Positions 1 through 12,816 of a stretch of DNA of 64,000 nt are shown one piece after another. The notes under the pieces were generated by a model, which worked only from the letters and a program-made list of their open reading frames with translations, had not been told where the DNA came from and ran no database searches. The DNA is taken from assembly GCA_021397835.1 (NCBI GenBank), contig JAJFZO010000889.1, positions 1,488,001 through 1,552,000 of the forward strand. Direction: 5' to 3'. This stretch comes from Moringa oleifera (taxonomy: Eukaryota; Streptophyta; Magnoliopsida; Brassicales; Moringaceae). How positions within the stretch are numbered: the stretch's first letter is position 1; every line of letters starts with the position of its first letter. A program made the translations under genes and the position numbers.

Positions 1-100
1 CAACTTACAAAAATGTGAAATATCAAATTAGAAATTAGAAAACTCACTTGATTTATGTGAGTGCCTTGCCTATTCATTATCAAATGAAGATGGACTGACT

Positions 101-3057
101 TCACTTTGCATTCCCCGAGTAGATGCCAACAAAATTAATATCATAGAGGAGAGTTGCATTGGCAGGTATATTGCAGTCACCTACATAAAAAATGAGGTCT
201 TCAATGGCAGAGAGGGATAGAGGGCTGACAAAAGTGAAGCATGAGATTGCAGTAGGGTGGGAAACTCACCCGAAAAGCATCCTGCCGGTTCTGGTCCATA
301 CGCTAGGTGTGGTGGAATCTGAAGCTTACGCTTTCCACCTGTAAATTAGTAAGGTGAGAATTCATGAAGAAAAATATGAAGTAACACCATGAAGCCCCCT
401 CAGGCTCCCAATAACAGGCAAGACTAACATCATTTAACCTTTACAATTCTAGTTACTGTCTTCAAACGCATACCTACAAGCATAGGAGGCACTCCTTCAC
501 CCCCTAGAATCCCCTGATCCAATCCCTTAATAACCTGAACATTGGAAAATTTATAATCAAAAGTTGACAGGTTTGTTAATGCAGAGAAATACAGATGACA
601 ACAGGAAATATAAGCAAGTTTTATCTTCATTTGCGATCTCTCTGCTTAGTCCTTACTGAAAAAGAAGAAATCACCTTCAGCAGGACAAATTCTATCTTAT
701 TTTCAATCACACTTCAAACTATTAATTAGACTTTATAGGCCTCTTGTTATCTTTTATCTCTATCACATTATCAACTCTTACATCTGTTTGCGATGAGCTA
801 CTATTTTTGGGCCACTTCTAATGACAAATTTGTTTATAGGACACTTGAGGGATTTTCACTCATTTCTTAGATTTGTATGGAAAGATAGTGGAGAATCACC
901 AAACTTTCATGAAGATACTGGGCATCTCTGTAAATAAACTTGTACATAACAAGTAAATCATTTCAGTTTGATCACCTCTGCTCCTACCACAAGAAGGCAA
1001 ACCGCTTAGTTATAAGTAATATAACATATAATTCATAAAACAGGTATACATCAGTACTCTTGAAGATTTTGCAGATTGCTACATTACAGAAGCTTCTTTC
1101 TCTGTTGGAGCAGATGCTTCCATGACAACAAATTTAAGGTTCTGAGTAAGTCACGTTTGGCCTGTTTCCACTCATGTTCTCTCTGCTCAGAAATGAAATC
1201 AAGTAATAGACAGGAGGCAACAGGATGCTAGGATGTCAAAGGGTCATGTTCAGGAAGTCTAACTTGGACCTTATGAAAGTAATGAATTTCAATCACTTCA
1301 ATTGTTCATTGTGTTATTAGGGAAAAGAAAAAGATCCATTGGATAAATATATTTCTTTTCAGAGTTCAAGTAGAACTCTCAGAAACTTATGCTCTTGAAA
1401 ACAAAACGAGTTCGATCATTTGCATGTCATTCTAGCACATTGAAGAATCATAGTGGCATTTGTGCTAAATATACCAAATATTAATACCACACTACAAACT
1501 TTCCTATCCACTTGCATTTTAACGAGACAAATTATTCTGAGCACACGAACAGGATTTCAAAGGATAACCACATATGAGCAGGCATCATCAACAAGCTCAA
1601 AGGATTTACTCAAAGACATAAATGTTATATGCATAGCATCCTTAGTAGAACAAGTATAATGCAGATAATCTAACAAAAACAAACATTAACCACTTTGAGT
1701 TATACATCAGATTTCTATAAAGCATCCTTGGCTATGATTATCTGTTTATTTTCTGTAAACATCATGAGATTCGATTCTGAACTAAAAAGGTTAAGACATA
1801 ATTCATTGTAAATTACTGGGTAAGAGATACATAGCTACTGTATCTGACATTGGACTCAATTGAGCCGATTTTGTTATAATAAGGTAGCTTCATACCTTGC
1901 CAACACCAATTCGCATTGTGAGAGGTCTACCACGTTTATAGCTACTGTCAAAGAGAGTCCCATCTGTAAATCTTGCAGTGTAATGGACCTATCAACAAGA
2001 AAAAAAAAAGATAAAAAGAAGAAAAAGGAAAATTAAAAGGCAGTTCGTGAAAATGTGGATCCCTATTTTGATAGCAGGTATATTTATAAGTCAATGCACT
2101 ATAAGTAATGATAATAATACTGAGTAAATATATGATAAGCTGAAAGTCACATCATTGGAAAAGATTTGAAAGAGACATATGCCAACAAAACTAATATTAT
2201 TCATAATAATAAGTGGGAATTTCAAATATTTTAGACAAGCTTGGGAGAGTAGGCTAAAAAGGGATATTATGACAAATATGTAAAAGAGAAAAACAAATTG
2301 AGTGATGCTGTCTTCAAGGTCAATGTTATCTCTGCATACACATGCTAGCACATCGGCATGAGTCTTGTGCAGGTATGTACATGAAGTCATTTACTCACAT
2401 GCCTATTAGCTTGTGAAAGAAAGTAAGTTTCATGTGATTGCCTCTATGTGCTGGTGTGTGTTCATGATCTCACTGCAGAAAGTACTTTAGGGTTTTCTAA
2501 TTTGACTTTTCAAAGCTAGTGGAGGAAATAATCTTTTACGTAGCCAAGAAGTATTGCAAGCAGATAACCTCTTCAACAGAAAGTATGAAAATAAGACCAA
2601 GTACATGTAAGAAGGCACATTAACAATCGGAACTATTAAACGAAAAGGTTTTCATATATTTACAGTTCGCACTCACATTGATGAGCTCACCACGTGGTGC
2701 CTCCACGCCTGAACCCACAGCTAAGTCACAGAAACCAAGGCCGGAGCGAGCTACGTTGTACTCACATAAAGGGTCTCCTACAGTGGCGTAATACTGTATC
2801 CTAGTCGCCTCAGCATCCAAAGGTGAGAAAGCAAGAATTGAAGCAGATAAAAGCCCAATACCCACATCGAATACGCACTTCTTGAAAGAAAATTTAGAGT
2901 TTGAAGTGTGTCTCAATGCATTATCATTTGCCTCAGCTGACAAAGAACGTGAAGAGCAAGAACATGAAAACAGCGAACATAAGACGGCTTTGTGATTGAA
3001 GATTTGATGTTTGTATGGTGTTGGCGTTGTCGTTATGGTTAAGGCAGAGACCGCCAT
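101..3057 (-). CDS. FKBP16-4: Chloroplast FKBP-type peptidyl-prolyl cis-trans isomerase, FKBP16-4-like
   Basis: Five exons on the minus strand: 3057-2677, 1988-1896, 534-474, 338-270 and 180-101. All have GT-AG borders, the phases agree, and together they give 227 residues. FKBPs isomerise Xaa-Pro bonds and assist protein folding. The first ~80 residues are Ser/Thr-rich and followed by a hydrophobic stretch ending in an Ala-type site (DAEAT), as in a bipartite thylakoid-lumen transit peptide. The FKBP fold follows: GDPLCEY, GLGFCDL, HYTARFTDGTLFDSSY, TMRIGVGK, then VIKGLDQGILGGEGVPPM, the core IPPHLAYG, and a C-terminal strand ATLLYDINFVGIYSG. Cysteines in GDPLCEY, GLGFCD and GCFSGDC resemble the redox-sensitive Cys of lumenal FKBPs. 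The FKBP family call is firm. The FKBP16-4 subclass (versus FKBP13) rests on remembered similarity. Nothing else was found in the introns (688, 1361, 135 and 89 bp). Confidence 0.85.
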
Positions 3058-3550
3058 TTTTTATTTCTTCTTTGTTTCTGTGGGATCTTTTTGTGGAGTT
3101 TATTCGCTCTATCTGCAGCTTGACAGGGGTAAGGCGCGGAGACGGGTATGGACTTTGCGGTTTGCAACTTCGGAGGATGGATAGGAAGAAGTGTGGGACC
3201 CACTGAGAAGGAAACGAATAACCGTAGGATTTGGATAAGGGTCTTGATTGATTGATTGTGGTGAAGGGTCATTCTGATGGGCCTTCTTGGCCCGGTCTTA
3301 TCATCTTCTAGAGCCTGACCATCTAAAAAGACCTTCTTAGGCCTGATGGGTCATAGGACGGCACGTTGGCTCTGGGCCGGAAATAAGCGTGTGGGCCCCT
3401 GGAGTAAAATGGCAAGTGATGACTGAAGTATTATGGATATGTTTGTCTACTTAGATTAAACTTGAAACTTCAAAAAACTTCCAGAAGAATTAAGAAGCTC
3501 ATGAGAGAAAAAATGATTTGTAATATGTGAAAAGAATTAAAAAATTGAAC
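3058..3550. other. Intergenic: FKBP upstream region and a split piece of family flank
   Basis: The FKBP promoter side shows no clear TATA motif. The end of this stretch (about 3461-3550) resembles 11,430-11,510 and 20,620-20,680, which lie upstream of tandem-family copies B and C. The continuation of that flank for copy A reappears only at ~7,740, so the flank seems to have been split by the 3.55-7.74 kb insertion. Confidence 0.5.
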
Positions 3551-3859
3551 ATTATTTTAAATTCAAAATTTTATTTTTAATTATGTTTTAATTTTTAAAA
3601 TATTTTAAATAAATATTTATTTATTGATTTTGTTCAAATTAGATTTTAGTGAAAATAATTATGAAAAATTAATCATATTTTTATGGTTAAAATACTAAAA
3701 AAATTACTCAAATAGATTTTATATTTAATTTCGATTTTATTCTTTAAATTTAAAATTTTTGACTAATGAGTTATTTTTTATGAATATTATTAAAATTTTT
3801 TTTTTGATAATACAATTTATTAGATTTTTTTAATTTATACAAACCAATGATATTGTGTT

Positions 3860-6800
3860 TTTCATACGACCCTTTTTCTCTGCATATTATTTTTGATAGA
3901 AAGAATGATATTTATGACAAGTGAAAAAAGGACCAAGATCATAAGGAATCCTTTTTTGCTCATCCTCCACCAACATGAGTTTAATCTAAACAATATCTTT
4001 TCAAATAACCTAGTATAATTTGAACTCTTAATATTATTAATCATAATTATCTTTTAAATGAAAAATAATTATTTAGTTTTTTAAATAAAAGATAACCATT
4101 AATAATACTATATGGGCCACATTATGGAATATCCAAAATTCTTTCACTTGGTCCATGAGCTATTATTTTTATGACTTTATAATACAGTCATAATATGCAT
4201 TGTATAAGAGTCATATCTTTCTTAAATAGGTCATATTAGCAATCATTATTAAGCAAAAACTAATAAGGATCCAAATGGTCCGATGTCATTAATTCGAAAT
4301 ACTCCCTTCTACATATCACGTAATCAGTAGTTTTAAACTCCATATGACTTATAATGAGATATATCATAATGGTTCAACAATAACATCTTTGATAGAGACA
4401 AATCCTGTGAAACTCATATAATTCATTCATGCATATACCAACAATATGAAACAAGATCGATATTCAAATATTAGCAATAATTTTTAAAATGAGCTCAGGG
4501 TATCAAATACATAAAAATATAAAATGATAACACAATGTCAATAATGGTACCCAATGATGCTCATTCTTTTGACATGTTCTTTATATGTCTTTGATGATAC
4601 TTCTTTTGTTAATGGATCTACCATCATAAGGTTGGTGCTAATGTGCTCGATTGATGCTCTTTGTTTTTGAACTTCTTCTTTAATGCCCAAATATTTTGCT
4701 TTCATGTGTTTAGCACCTTTTTAAAAAGAAGGCTACTACGAAATTATCACAACAAATTTTTAGTGGCTTGGTAATATTTTTTATAATTTTAAGTCCTAAA
4801 TAAAGTTTTGCAACAATAATCCATGAATAATGGCTTAACAGCGTGCCACAAATTCAGCTCTCATGGTGGATGTAGCAATAATTCACTGTTTCGCATTCTT
4901 CCATGAGGTCGCTTCTCCAACTAAAAGGAGCAAATAGCTAAATGTGGAGTTTCTTATGTTAACACATCTAACATAATTTGAATATGAATATCTAGTCACC
5001 TTTAGATAATTAGATCTTCTATAAGTGAGCATGTGATCCTTTATTCTTTGCAAGTATCTTGATATTTTCTTTGTAGCCTTTTAATGGTCTAAGCTTCGAT
5101 TATTTTGATACCTGCCCAGCATTCCAACAACAAAATTGATGTCTAGCTTGGTACAAGTTTGAGCATACATCAAGCTCCCAACAACATATGCATAAGGAAT
5201 TTTTTTTTTTCATTTTTTGTGCATTCCAAATCATTCTTTGGGCATTACATAAAACTAAATTGATCTCTCTTTTGAATTATATCAACACTTACAAAGCATT
5301 TTTTCATTTTGAATCTCTCTGGAACTTTGTTAATTAATGTATGTATCTGAGATAATCCTAAAAATTCTTATGATCTATCATAAAATATTTTAATTTTTAT
5401 CACATAGGATGCCTCACCTGTATTTTTCATTTCAAAGTTCTTAGAGAGACTTTTTTTCTCATATAATAAACTAAGATCATTAGTAGCAAGCAAAATATTA
5501 TTAATATATTGAAAGGAGTCCCATATCTGGATCTGTTTCCCTTGAAACGTTCGAAAAAAGAAGCCAAGAAAGAGAAGCTCTCCGATTGATTTACCTAGAA
5601 CTCATATGCCCGTGGATAGCCATTCAATTGTTCACTATACTTCCTGTATCCCACCCCTTTCCTATCTCTCTCTGCCCATTCACAGCCTTTCTATTAGAGT
5701 GAGGATGGGCCGACACTGAGGATGGCATAAGACTAAAGATATACTGGTCCAGCCCCAGAAGAAATGATTTCACGGCGGCGCATGATTATTATGACCTATG
5801 GGTCTTCGATGAATTTCATGAGCCAGATGCAGAAAGCTCCATTTTCGGGGCAAGGGAAACTTACTCCCATTGACCTTCATTTATATATATATACACATAC
5901 ATACATCGATCAATGATATTTTTCTTAAATTTAAAGGAAGTGATAGTATCATTGAACTTAAGATACCTTTGTTAGGAAGCTTGGTTTACATCCATGTATT
6001 AACTTTTTAAGCTTAAACTCCATGTGTTCCTTTCTGAAAACTATAAACTTCTTCGTCTGAATTTTTATTTGGAAAAGCAGTTTTTACATCCATTTGATAT
6101 AATTCTAAATCATAATGAGCTACTATTGTCATGATAATTCTAAAAGAATCCTTTTTTGAAACAAGAGAAAATGTTTCACTATAGTCAACACCATCCTTTA
6201 GAGTAAAACTCTTGGCAACAAGTTTGGCCTTATATCATTCTACATTCACTTTTCAATCACATTTGGTCTTAAAGATCTATTTACGTTTGACTTTTTTATG
6301 ATCTTTAGGCAACTCGACAAGATCCCAAACTCCATTATGATCTATAGATTTTAACTCTTCTTTCATGGCATCTAGCCACTTCATAAAATTAAAACTTTCT
6401 AAAGCTTATGACAACGAAACTAGATCCTTTTCATTTCCTAAGTCAAATTTTGGCTTTTATAGATAAACTAAATAATCACAAAAAATAGTAGATTTTCTTT
6501 GCCTCTAAGACCTTTTTATTGCTATTTCATATGATTCATCCATTATAAGTTCATTTATAATAAGTTCATTATGAGGAATTTAATCATTCAGTTGTTATTC
6601 TTGCAGATTATTAAACAATTCAACAACTAGAGGAACAATTTGAGAAGTTATAAGCAAAGAAATCGACATTCTAACTTCTTGGATTACCACTTTAAGTGTT
6701 TTCACAATTTAATAAGTTACAATTTTTTATGAATCTAATATTTATAATTTTAACAATTCTCGTACTATGGTTAAGATAATAAAATCTATACCCTTTACAC

Positions 6801-7160
6801 TTTTCTAGATAACTAATGAAAAAATCACTGGTTATTTTTAAGTTTAGTTTTTTTTTTTTCATGTGGATTATAAATTCTTACTTTTGCCAAGTAACCCCAA
6901 ACATACAGGTGCCTTACACTAGGTTTCCTTCTTGTACATAATTCAAAAGGGTTTTTTTGGAATTGCCTTACTAGGAATCTTATTTAACAAATATATGGTG
7001 TTTTTAAAGCATGCATCCACAAGGATATTGGCAGAGAAGAATGACTCAATGTAGTCTTAACCATGTCCATTAGTATGCAATTACACCTTTCTACGACACC
7101 ATTTTATTGCGATGCATCCAGAAGGAATTTAACGAATAAACTAGCGCATTGTTCACTTTG
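3860..7160 (-). mobile_element. Decayed Ty1-copia retrotransposon, relic 1
   Basis: A copia pol can be followed on the minus strand through many stops and frameshifts. Integrase end: a PQQNGV-type motif near 7,085-7,130. Reverse transcriptase start: ELYQMDVKTAF-like near 6,060-6,110, then a LKKSIYGLKQAS-like stretch near 5,950-6,000. RT then resumes after an insertion (LLATNDLSLLYE-like, 5,450-5,510). RNase H follows, with ATSTMRAEFVA-like and CDNFVVAFF-like motifs near 4,730-4,900. A purine tract (CAAGTGAAAGAATTTTGG, minus strand, about 4,136-4,156) resembles the end of the internal region, so the 3' LTR probably spans about 3,860-4,136. No 5' LTR was recognised. The element is old and non-functional. 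Confidence 0.75.
5515..5890 (+). other. GC-richer foreign insert in copia relic 1, with a Walker-B-like reading frame
   Basis: About 375 bases of clearly higher GC than the surroundings replace part of the relic's RT domain; copia similarity stops at ~5,895 and resumes at ~5,514 on the other strand. The plus strand has an open frame of 56 codons between stops (5,703-5,873) that includes YDLWVFDEFHEPD. LWVFDEF (5,796-5,816) fits the hhhhDE form of a Walker B motif, as in superfamily-3 helicases of small replication-initiator (Rep) proteins. No Walker A motif or start is present. The base composition also resembles organelle spacer DNA. Both origins are inference; it is a fragment and cannot be functional. 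Confidence 0.35.
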
Positions 7161-7740
7161 AACTTTTTCAAACAAATAAAATATAATCAAATTAGATCTT
7201 ATCAAAAAATTTAAAAATTGAGAGTATTCAGAATAAGGATCTTGTATTACAAATTTAATTTGACTTGAGATTGTTTATAGATGTAAAAAAAAAAATAAAA
7301 TTCAAATTACTATCACAAAAAAAAGAGTTTTTTGAGACTGAAAATATTTTATTAAAAATTTTCATTATCAGATGATTAAAAAAATTCTTAATAAATAGCT
7401 CATTAAAAATTATTCAAAATTGAAGAATGACTTAAAATATAGTGTAGAATTTATTTGAATAAATTTTTTAGATATTTCAGCAATGAAAAAATGTCTAATT
7501 TTGTTACCATAATATTTTGAGTGAAGGTCTAATTTTATTATTTTCTATTTATTTGGATACATGTTGAAGTTTGAATTAAAGATTATAAGAGAGAATATTA
7601 TTTTAGAGTTTTAAATAATATTTATCTGTATCTTTAATTTTAAAATTTTTTAATATGACAATTTATTTAAATTATAACTTTTATTTGAAAATATTTTAAA
7701 AATTAAAATTTGATTGAAAATAAAATTTTACATTTTAAAT

Positions 7741-8791
7741 CACTTTTTTCTTTAAAAAATTGGAAGGAAATTAAATATAGAAGTCCAATTATGTTAACTA
7801 GTTTAAATGGTATAAAACAAACAAGCTATAGCTGAATTACTATAATGGGTTTTACTTCTTTCCATATTGCGTTGTATTGGAGCAACTTGCCATGTCATAG
7901 CTTATTAAGTCATTAATATTTGAATTACTGAAATGTCAACTATAATTTGTTCATATATGGCAATGTGTCATGCTTTCTTACTGTAAAGTAAAATGTACCC
8001 CCCTAATTTATGATTCAAAACCGTAAGCGGACCGACCATCATAGGTTATGACTAAAGGGATAGAGTCTCCTTCATCAAGTGGACCTCCTCAGTCTCAATT
8101 CATCACCATTAGCGAAAAAGAGGTAAATTCTTCTTCTTCTTGTTCTGCAATTCATTCTTTTCATCAACTTGTTCCTATTTTATTGCGATAATTTTGAATT
8201 TCATGACTGAAATAAGCTTCAATTATTTATTTACCGTGGCTTTGGGTATATTGCTAGTGGTAATGTCCGAGGCTAGGAGATTGATTAATTTTGCTGCTGT
8301 GTTGATAGCAAATTCCATGTTGTCTCTTCACTTTCTTTGCTTTTGCTTGGTCAAGGTATTCTGTAACTTACAGATTCATATTTCTCCTCTCTCCCATCAT
8401 CTAGGAAAGACCAGAAAAACTGTATTACTATTTGATACTGAAAGGCTTGAGGTCATAAAATTGGTTTAATTTCCCTTTACTGTTTATTAATCTATTATCT
8501 CATTTATGTAATCTTTCCCATGATTTCATTTCTTGATTGTCAAGCACTCTTTAGAGAAGGAAATGCATTTTTAAATAGATTCATGCATTACTTAGGGATT
8601 TATGATTCATCTATTAGCATATATAGAGGGTAGATTAATATGCTAAATACCAGATATGAATTTATTATATACTAACATTTTCAATTGTACAATTATGTGA
8701 AGGTGGGAAATTAATAATTGTAGCCGGATTAGTCACTATTTCTTTTGCTTTCACAGTTTAATTGAAGCTTAGCTTTCTGTACACTTGAAAG
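7741..8791 (+). promoter_or_regulatory. Promoter and 5' leader of tandem-family copy A
   Basis: The block from ~7,780 to 8,122 is shared with 11,560-11,880 (copy B) and 20,700-21,051 (copy C), including a run CCCCCCTAATTTATGATTC-like just before the leader. A leader exon ends at a GT donor at 8,123. It contains a short frame beginning ATGACTAAAGGG (8,048). The best acceptor is CTTTCACAG near 8,757, after which that frame stops within three codons (TTTAATTGA), so I treat it as an upstream ORF in a 5' UTR rather than the protein start. Confidence 0.45.
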
Positions 8792-9856
8792 ATGAGGCCT
8801 CTCATAGGACAAGAACAGATGAAGGTCTGCCACAAGGAAAAGGTAGAGACTGTATTATAACTTGTTAATTCTAACTATCAGAGTTGGAAGAAACTGAGGT
8901 GGATGAAACTTTTGTTCTTAAACAACGAAGCTTTTAATTTGACAGAGTGCCGTAGAGCCAACTCATGGTAGGAGTTCGACCATGCTTTACACACATGAAG
9001 CATTAGCACAGCCAAAACCTGATTATTCCATGATATTCCCTAGGAATTATCCTGTGGTATGCAATCTTTTTATTTATTTATTTTTTATGTTTTTTTCTTG
9101 TGAAATAGTAGAGGAAAATTAATTTTTAAATATAATGATTAATTTTAGTTATCTCAATAATCAACTGTTAACAATTTAGTCTATTCTTTTATTATGGGTT
9201 CTGGTCTTAGTGGGGAATGGCTAGGTACTGTCTGCCGCGAACTAGTGCACCATATCAAGGGGATAATATCATAATTCATTCTGCTCGAAACCCATTCAGC
9301 TCACCTAGGCAGCATGCTGCACCCACTGCTCAGAGTCTATTGATCCCACCAGGACAGGTATTTTTAGTGTTTTAAAAATGGAATCCAAATAATTAATTTG
9401 ATTGATTGAATTGTAATTTGAATTTTTAATCATTTTAATTTATTTTGAAATAATTTAATTTATTTATGTTATTAAAATTACATTATTTTATTATAAAATT
9501 TTGAAATTTTATTAAAACAACATTTAATTGTAAAAATAAATTTTAAAAATTTTAAAAACAAAGAAATTGAAGAACATTTTCAACATTATTTTATTCTCTA
9601 AAATAATTGTTATTGCTATTTTTATATTATTTATTTTAATAATATATATTAAAATCTTATAATTATTCAATTTATGATTCGATGCTGGTCTGATTTCTAA
9701 CTCTTAAACATCTTCTTTTTTCGGTTTTAAAAGATTGTGAATTTGACCATTCATTTTAATTAACAGAATATCTTTGACAAGAAGAAAGAAGAAGATGATC
9801 GGAACTATGATTATCCCCTTCCGGAGCATCTAATCAACATGGATAACTATAGTTGA
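8792..9856 (+). CDS. Unrecognised tandem-family protein, copy A (short form)
   Basis: Exons 8792-8842, 8946-9056, 9211-9357 and 9767-9856 join in phase to give 132 residues. I do not recognise the family and assign no function. The protein begins MRPLIGQEQMK, contains THEALAQP and SARNPFSSPRQH, and ends NYDYPLPEHLINMDNYS. It is rich in Pro, Gln, Ser and His, with no signal peptide, membrane segment or known catalytic motif, so a nuclear or disordered protein is possible. It lacks the two exons that in copies B and C encode the GKQIANHSGTQQ and NLPPNVQW segments; the reading frame survives because the borders are phase-compatible. The intron at 9358-9766 is AT-rich filler. It is the most diverged of the three intact copies. 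An expressed pseudogene or non-coding transcript is the main alternative. Confidence 0.5.
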
Positions 9857-10904
9857 ATCATAGCGAATTAGTAGGCAAATTAATGGTCAATCTTTCTTTG
9901 ATTTGGATGTTTCTACCTTGTTAATCAGGGTTATTTCAGCTGATGTTTATCTCATCAGCAGGTATTTTTCCTATATGGAGGGGCTCTCTTTTTTTTCCTA
10001 GTGGTTTATGTTGACATATTTTAATTCATATTTTTATGAAAGATATATTAAAATAAGTTATTGCAATAATATTAAATAACGCAGTCAATGTTTCTATATT
10101 TAGTTATAGGGAATTAAGGCTGTTATTCAATTTTCATAATAGGACCAATATTGTTTGTTTTCAAAGGAAAAGCATAAATAATTTTATTAATAACTCTCAA
10201 TATAATTGTTTTGTAAATGAACCCTAAAATATAAAGATCATCTTTCAATACCTTACCGTGATACATCTATTCAGACAATTTCACTGAGAATAGAACCATT
10301 CTTATCAGATGTGTTGGTATCTACACATTTGCAATGAAATAAATCAACTTTTTATTTGCTTTCATCATTAATTCAAAATACTGACCACCCCAAAGATTCA
10401 AAAACAAAGACCAAATCGAAAAAAGAAAAAAAGAAAAAGAAGAAATGATGGAATAGAAGAGGGGTTGTGCCACACGAAAAAGAAAAGAAACGAAAGTAGG
10501 GTTTTGAAGATTTTCAAATTGAAAAAATGGTGGATCTAGCATTTCAACGATATTTTCATTAAATTTCAATTGGAATATTTCATAACAATTAAATAATAAA
10601 ATTTAGTTCGATGATTATTTCCGTTGGAACATCTTATAGCAATTAAAATATACAATAAAATTTAATAGAAAGTAACAAAGGCAACCATAATTGGGAAAAC
10701 TAGCCATCCTTGATCATATTTGCAACCTCTCTTTGTGAAGTCCAATGTATCTATGTACTAGTTGAACTCTCTTGTAATCATTGATGGCAACTAACAAAAT
10801 TCATGTGCAAAATCAGACTCTTATCTTTTGACTTTGTTTTATATGTGCAAAATTTTATTATAATTTAAAGATTTCATTTAAATTTTTGCATCAAACATAA
10901 GACG
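9857..10904. other. Intergenic, no gene seen
   Basis: AT-rich spacer between copy A and fragment F. The only open frames are low-complexity and show no similarity to the family or to transposon proteins. Confidence 0.6.
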
Positions 10905-11306
10905 GTAAAAGTGGATGGTGTTTGCAGAAGGTTACTGCCATCCAAGGATTTGTTAAATGAGGTTCAAGGCTCAACATCTGAAACAAAAAAATACAAAAAT
11001 CCAGCAAGAGCATCGGGCTTACGACAAGGCAGTCAGGTCATCCAAAATATATACAGCAACACCTCCCCCTCTAATGCGCCAGTGCAGCTAGCCATTACAT
11101 TAATGCATTCTTTATCAGCTAGCTCCCACTTAATTAAACAGCAAACAGCTTATAATGCATCAACAAGCCTTTTACATAGACAGACAATGACCATCACTAG
11201 CAATTTCGGAGCTCCTGTAGAGCCAAGTGATGGTAGAGAATCCAGAAGACTTCACGTGTGTTCTATGAACATATTCATGGGATGTTCATTCAATGTTTAC
11301 TTTTAG
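10905..11306 (+). pseudogene. Diverged fragment of the tandem family, copy F
   Basis: Two exon-like blocks match the family. The first runs to GCGCCAGTGCAG (about 11,085) and contains KYKNPARASG, the counterpart of KHKNP-TGS in copies B and C. The second starts after an acceptor (CATAGACAG, about 11,188) with TMTISNFGAPVEPSDG, the counterpart of TAMAHGFGAQVEPTHD. The donor of the first block reads CAG|CTAG instead of CAG|GT. No other exons are nearby, so this is a broken and much older copy. Confidence 0.5.
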
Positions 11307-12816
11307 CAGGATAATTTGAACTCATTTGCATCATATGTATAACTTCACAAAAATATTAAACATAAATCTGTCTTCTTAAAAGGCAAAACTTGTTTATGTG
11401 GAAGATAATTGCAATTTCGTTCTTGCCATTAAAAAACTTCAGAAAGAATTAAGAAATTCACAAGGAAAAGCAGAACTGGTTTATAATATGTGAAAAAAAT
11501 TAAGATATTGAAAAAAAATTCAATATAAAGATCCAACTGCGTTAACTTGTTTAAATTGTGACTAAAACAAGCAAGCCTTAGCTCAATTTACTATAACAAG
11601 TTTTCTTTTTACCATATTGAGTCGTATCGGAGCAATTTGACATGTCATGGCTTATAAGTTATAACACCATTATATTAGTTTTTGAATTGTGGAAAAGTCA
11701 ACTATAATTTATTCATATATGGCAATGTGTCATGATTTCTTACTGTAAGGTAAAATGTAACCCCCCTAGCTAATTTATTATTCAAAGCCATATGTGAACC
11801 GACCATCACAGATTATGACTAAAGTATAGAGTCCCCTTCATCAAGTGGACCTCTTCAGTACCATTAGAGAAAAAGAGGTAAAATTTTCTTCTTCTGCGAC
11901 TCTTTTCATCATTTTGTTCCTAATTTATTGCGATAATTTTGAATTTAATTCATGCCCAAATAAGTTTCAATTTATTTATTATTTGGTTTTTTTTTTTTGG
12001 GTATGATATTGGGCATTGGCTGAGGCTAAGAGATTGATCGATTTGCGATTGTCTTGGTAACAAATTCCTTTCTTTCTTCACCTTCTTGTTTTGCTAGTTA
12101 AGTTATTAGACTCAATTTGGTAATTTGAGGATTGATCTCTTATTTCATTAATTGTTTGGTAGAGATGAAAAAGTTATTCTACTCTTTGATACTGGAAGGC
12201 TTTAGGTAACAAAATTGGTCTCTCTTTACCATTAATTAATCCATTGTGCTATATATGTAATCTTCCCCATGAAATCATGATTTCGTTTCTGATTATAAGT
12301 ACCCTTTAGAGAAGAAAATGAATTTTAATTTCTCCCTATCTCCCTCTCATTGCAGAAAAGATTCATGCCTTCACATGAGAGCTAATGCATCAATTGAGAA
12401 ATATCATTGATGTATTAGCTAATATAAAGGGTAGTCTAATATGCTAAATTTTAGACGTGATCATATTGTATACTATTGTTTTCAACTATATACACATAAT
12501 TATGCAAAGCATAAAATTGATTATTGTAGGATTGCATTTTACTAGCCGTTAATACCGTTGGGATTAGTTGACCGGTAAGGTGCTTGTTTAGTATGAACAT
12601 TAATACAGCAGGGCATTCTTAATCAATTCTTGATCTATTGTTGCTAGACTGATTAAAAACTTTGGGTTCAGTTGTACTTACATGGCTAGATGCTTACATT
12701 AGTAGATATAAGAAAGTCCATAACTGTATGTGTAATTACCAGTTCTTGTTGGCTTCACATATTCTTATCTCTATTGCTTTCACAGTTAGAAGCTTAGCTT
12801 TCTGTGCACTTGAAAG
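11307..12816 (+). promoter_or_regulatory. Promoter, leader exon and leader intron of copy B
   Basis: Colinear with the flank of copy C (20,580-22,007) and, in its first part, with copy A. The leader ATG at 11,816 is followed by a stop after three codons (ATGACTAAAGTATAG) because bases present in A and C are missing; the protein therefore cannot start here. The leader donor is GAG|GTAAAA near 11,877. A 15-base-arm hairpin lies at 12,380-12,420. The likely acceptor is CTTTCACAG near 12,786, just ahead of the start codon. Confidence 0.45.
12380..12420. repeat. Short inverted repeat (hairpin) in copy B leader intron
   Basis: AGCTAATGCATCAAT and its reverse complement flank an 11-base loop, with one mismatch in the right arm (GTATTAGCT). 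The same structure, perfect, is at 21,567-21,607 in copy C. Copy A lacks it. Confidence 0.6.

Larger units (their letters stand above)
3551..7740. mobile_element. AT-rich insertion with degenerate terminal inverted repeats
   Basis: The left end (about 3,551-3,612) matches the reverse complement of the right end (about 7,678-7,740) at roughly four bases in five, sharing AATTTTTAAAATATTTT. The flanking DNA reads through when this block is removed, by comparison with the paralogous flanks of copies B and C. The inside holds a copia relic plus AT-rich filler. It could be a long-TIR (Mutator-like) non-autonomous element that later received a copia element, but no transposase was seen. The low complexity makes chance inverted similarity a real alternative. 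Confidence 0.35.
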
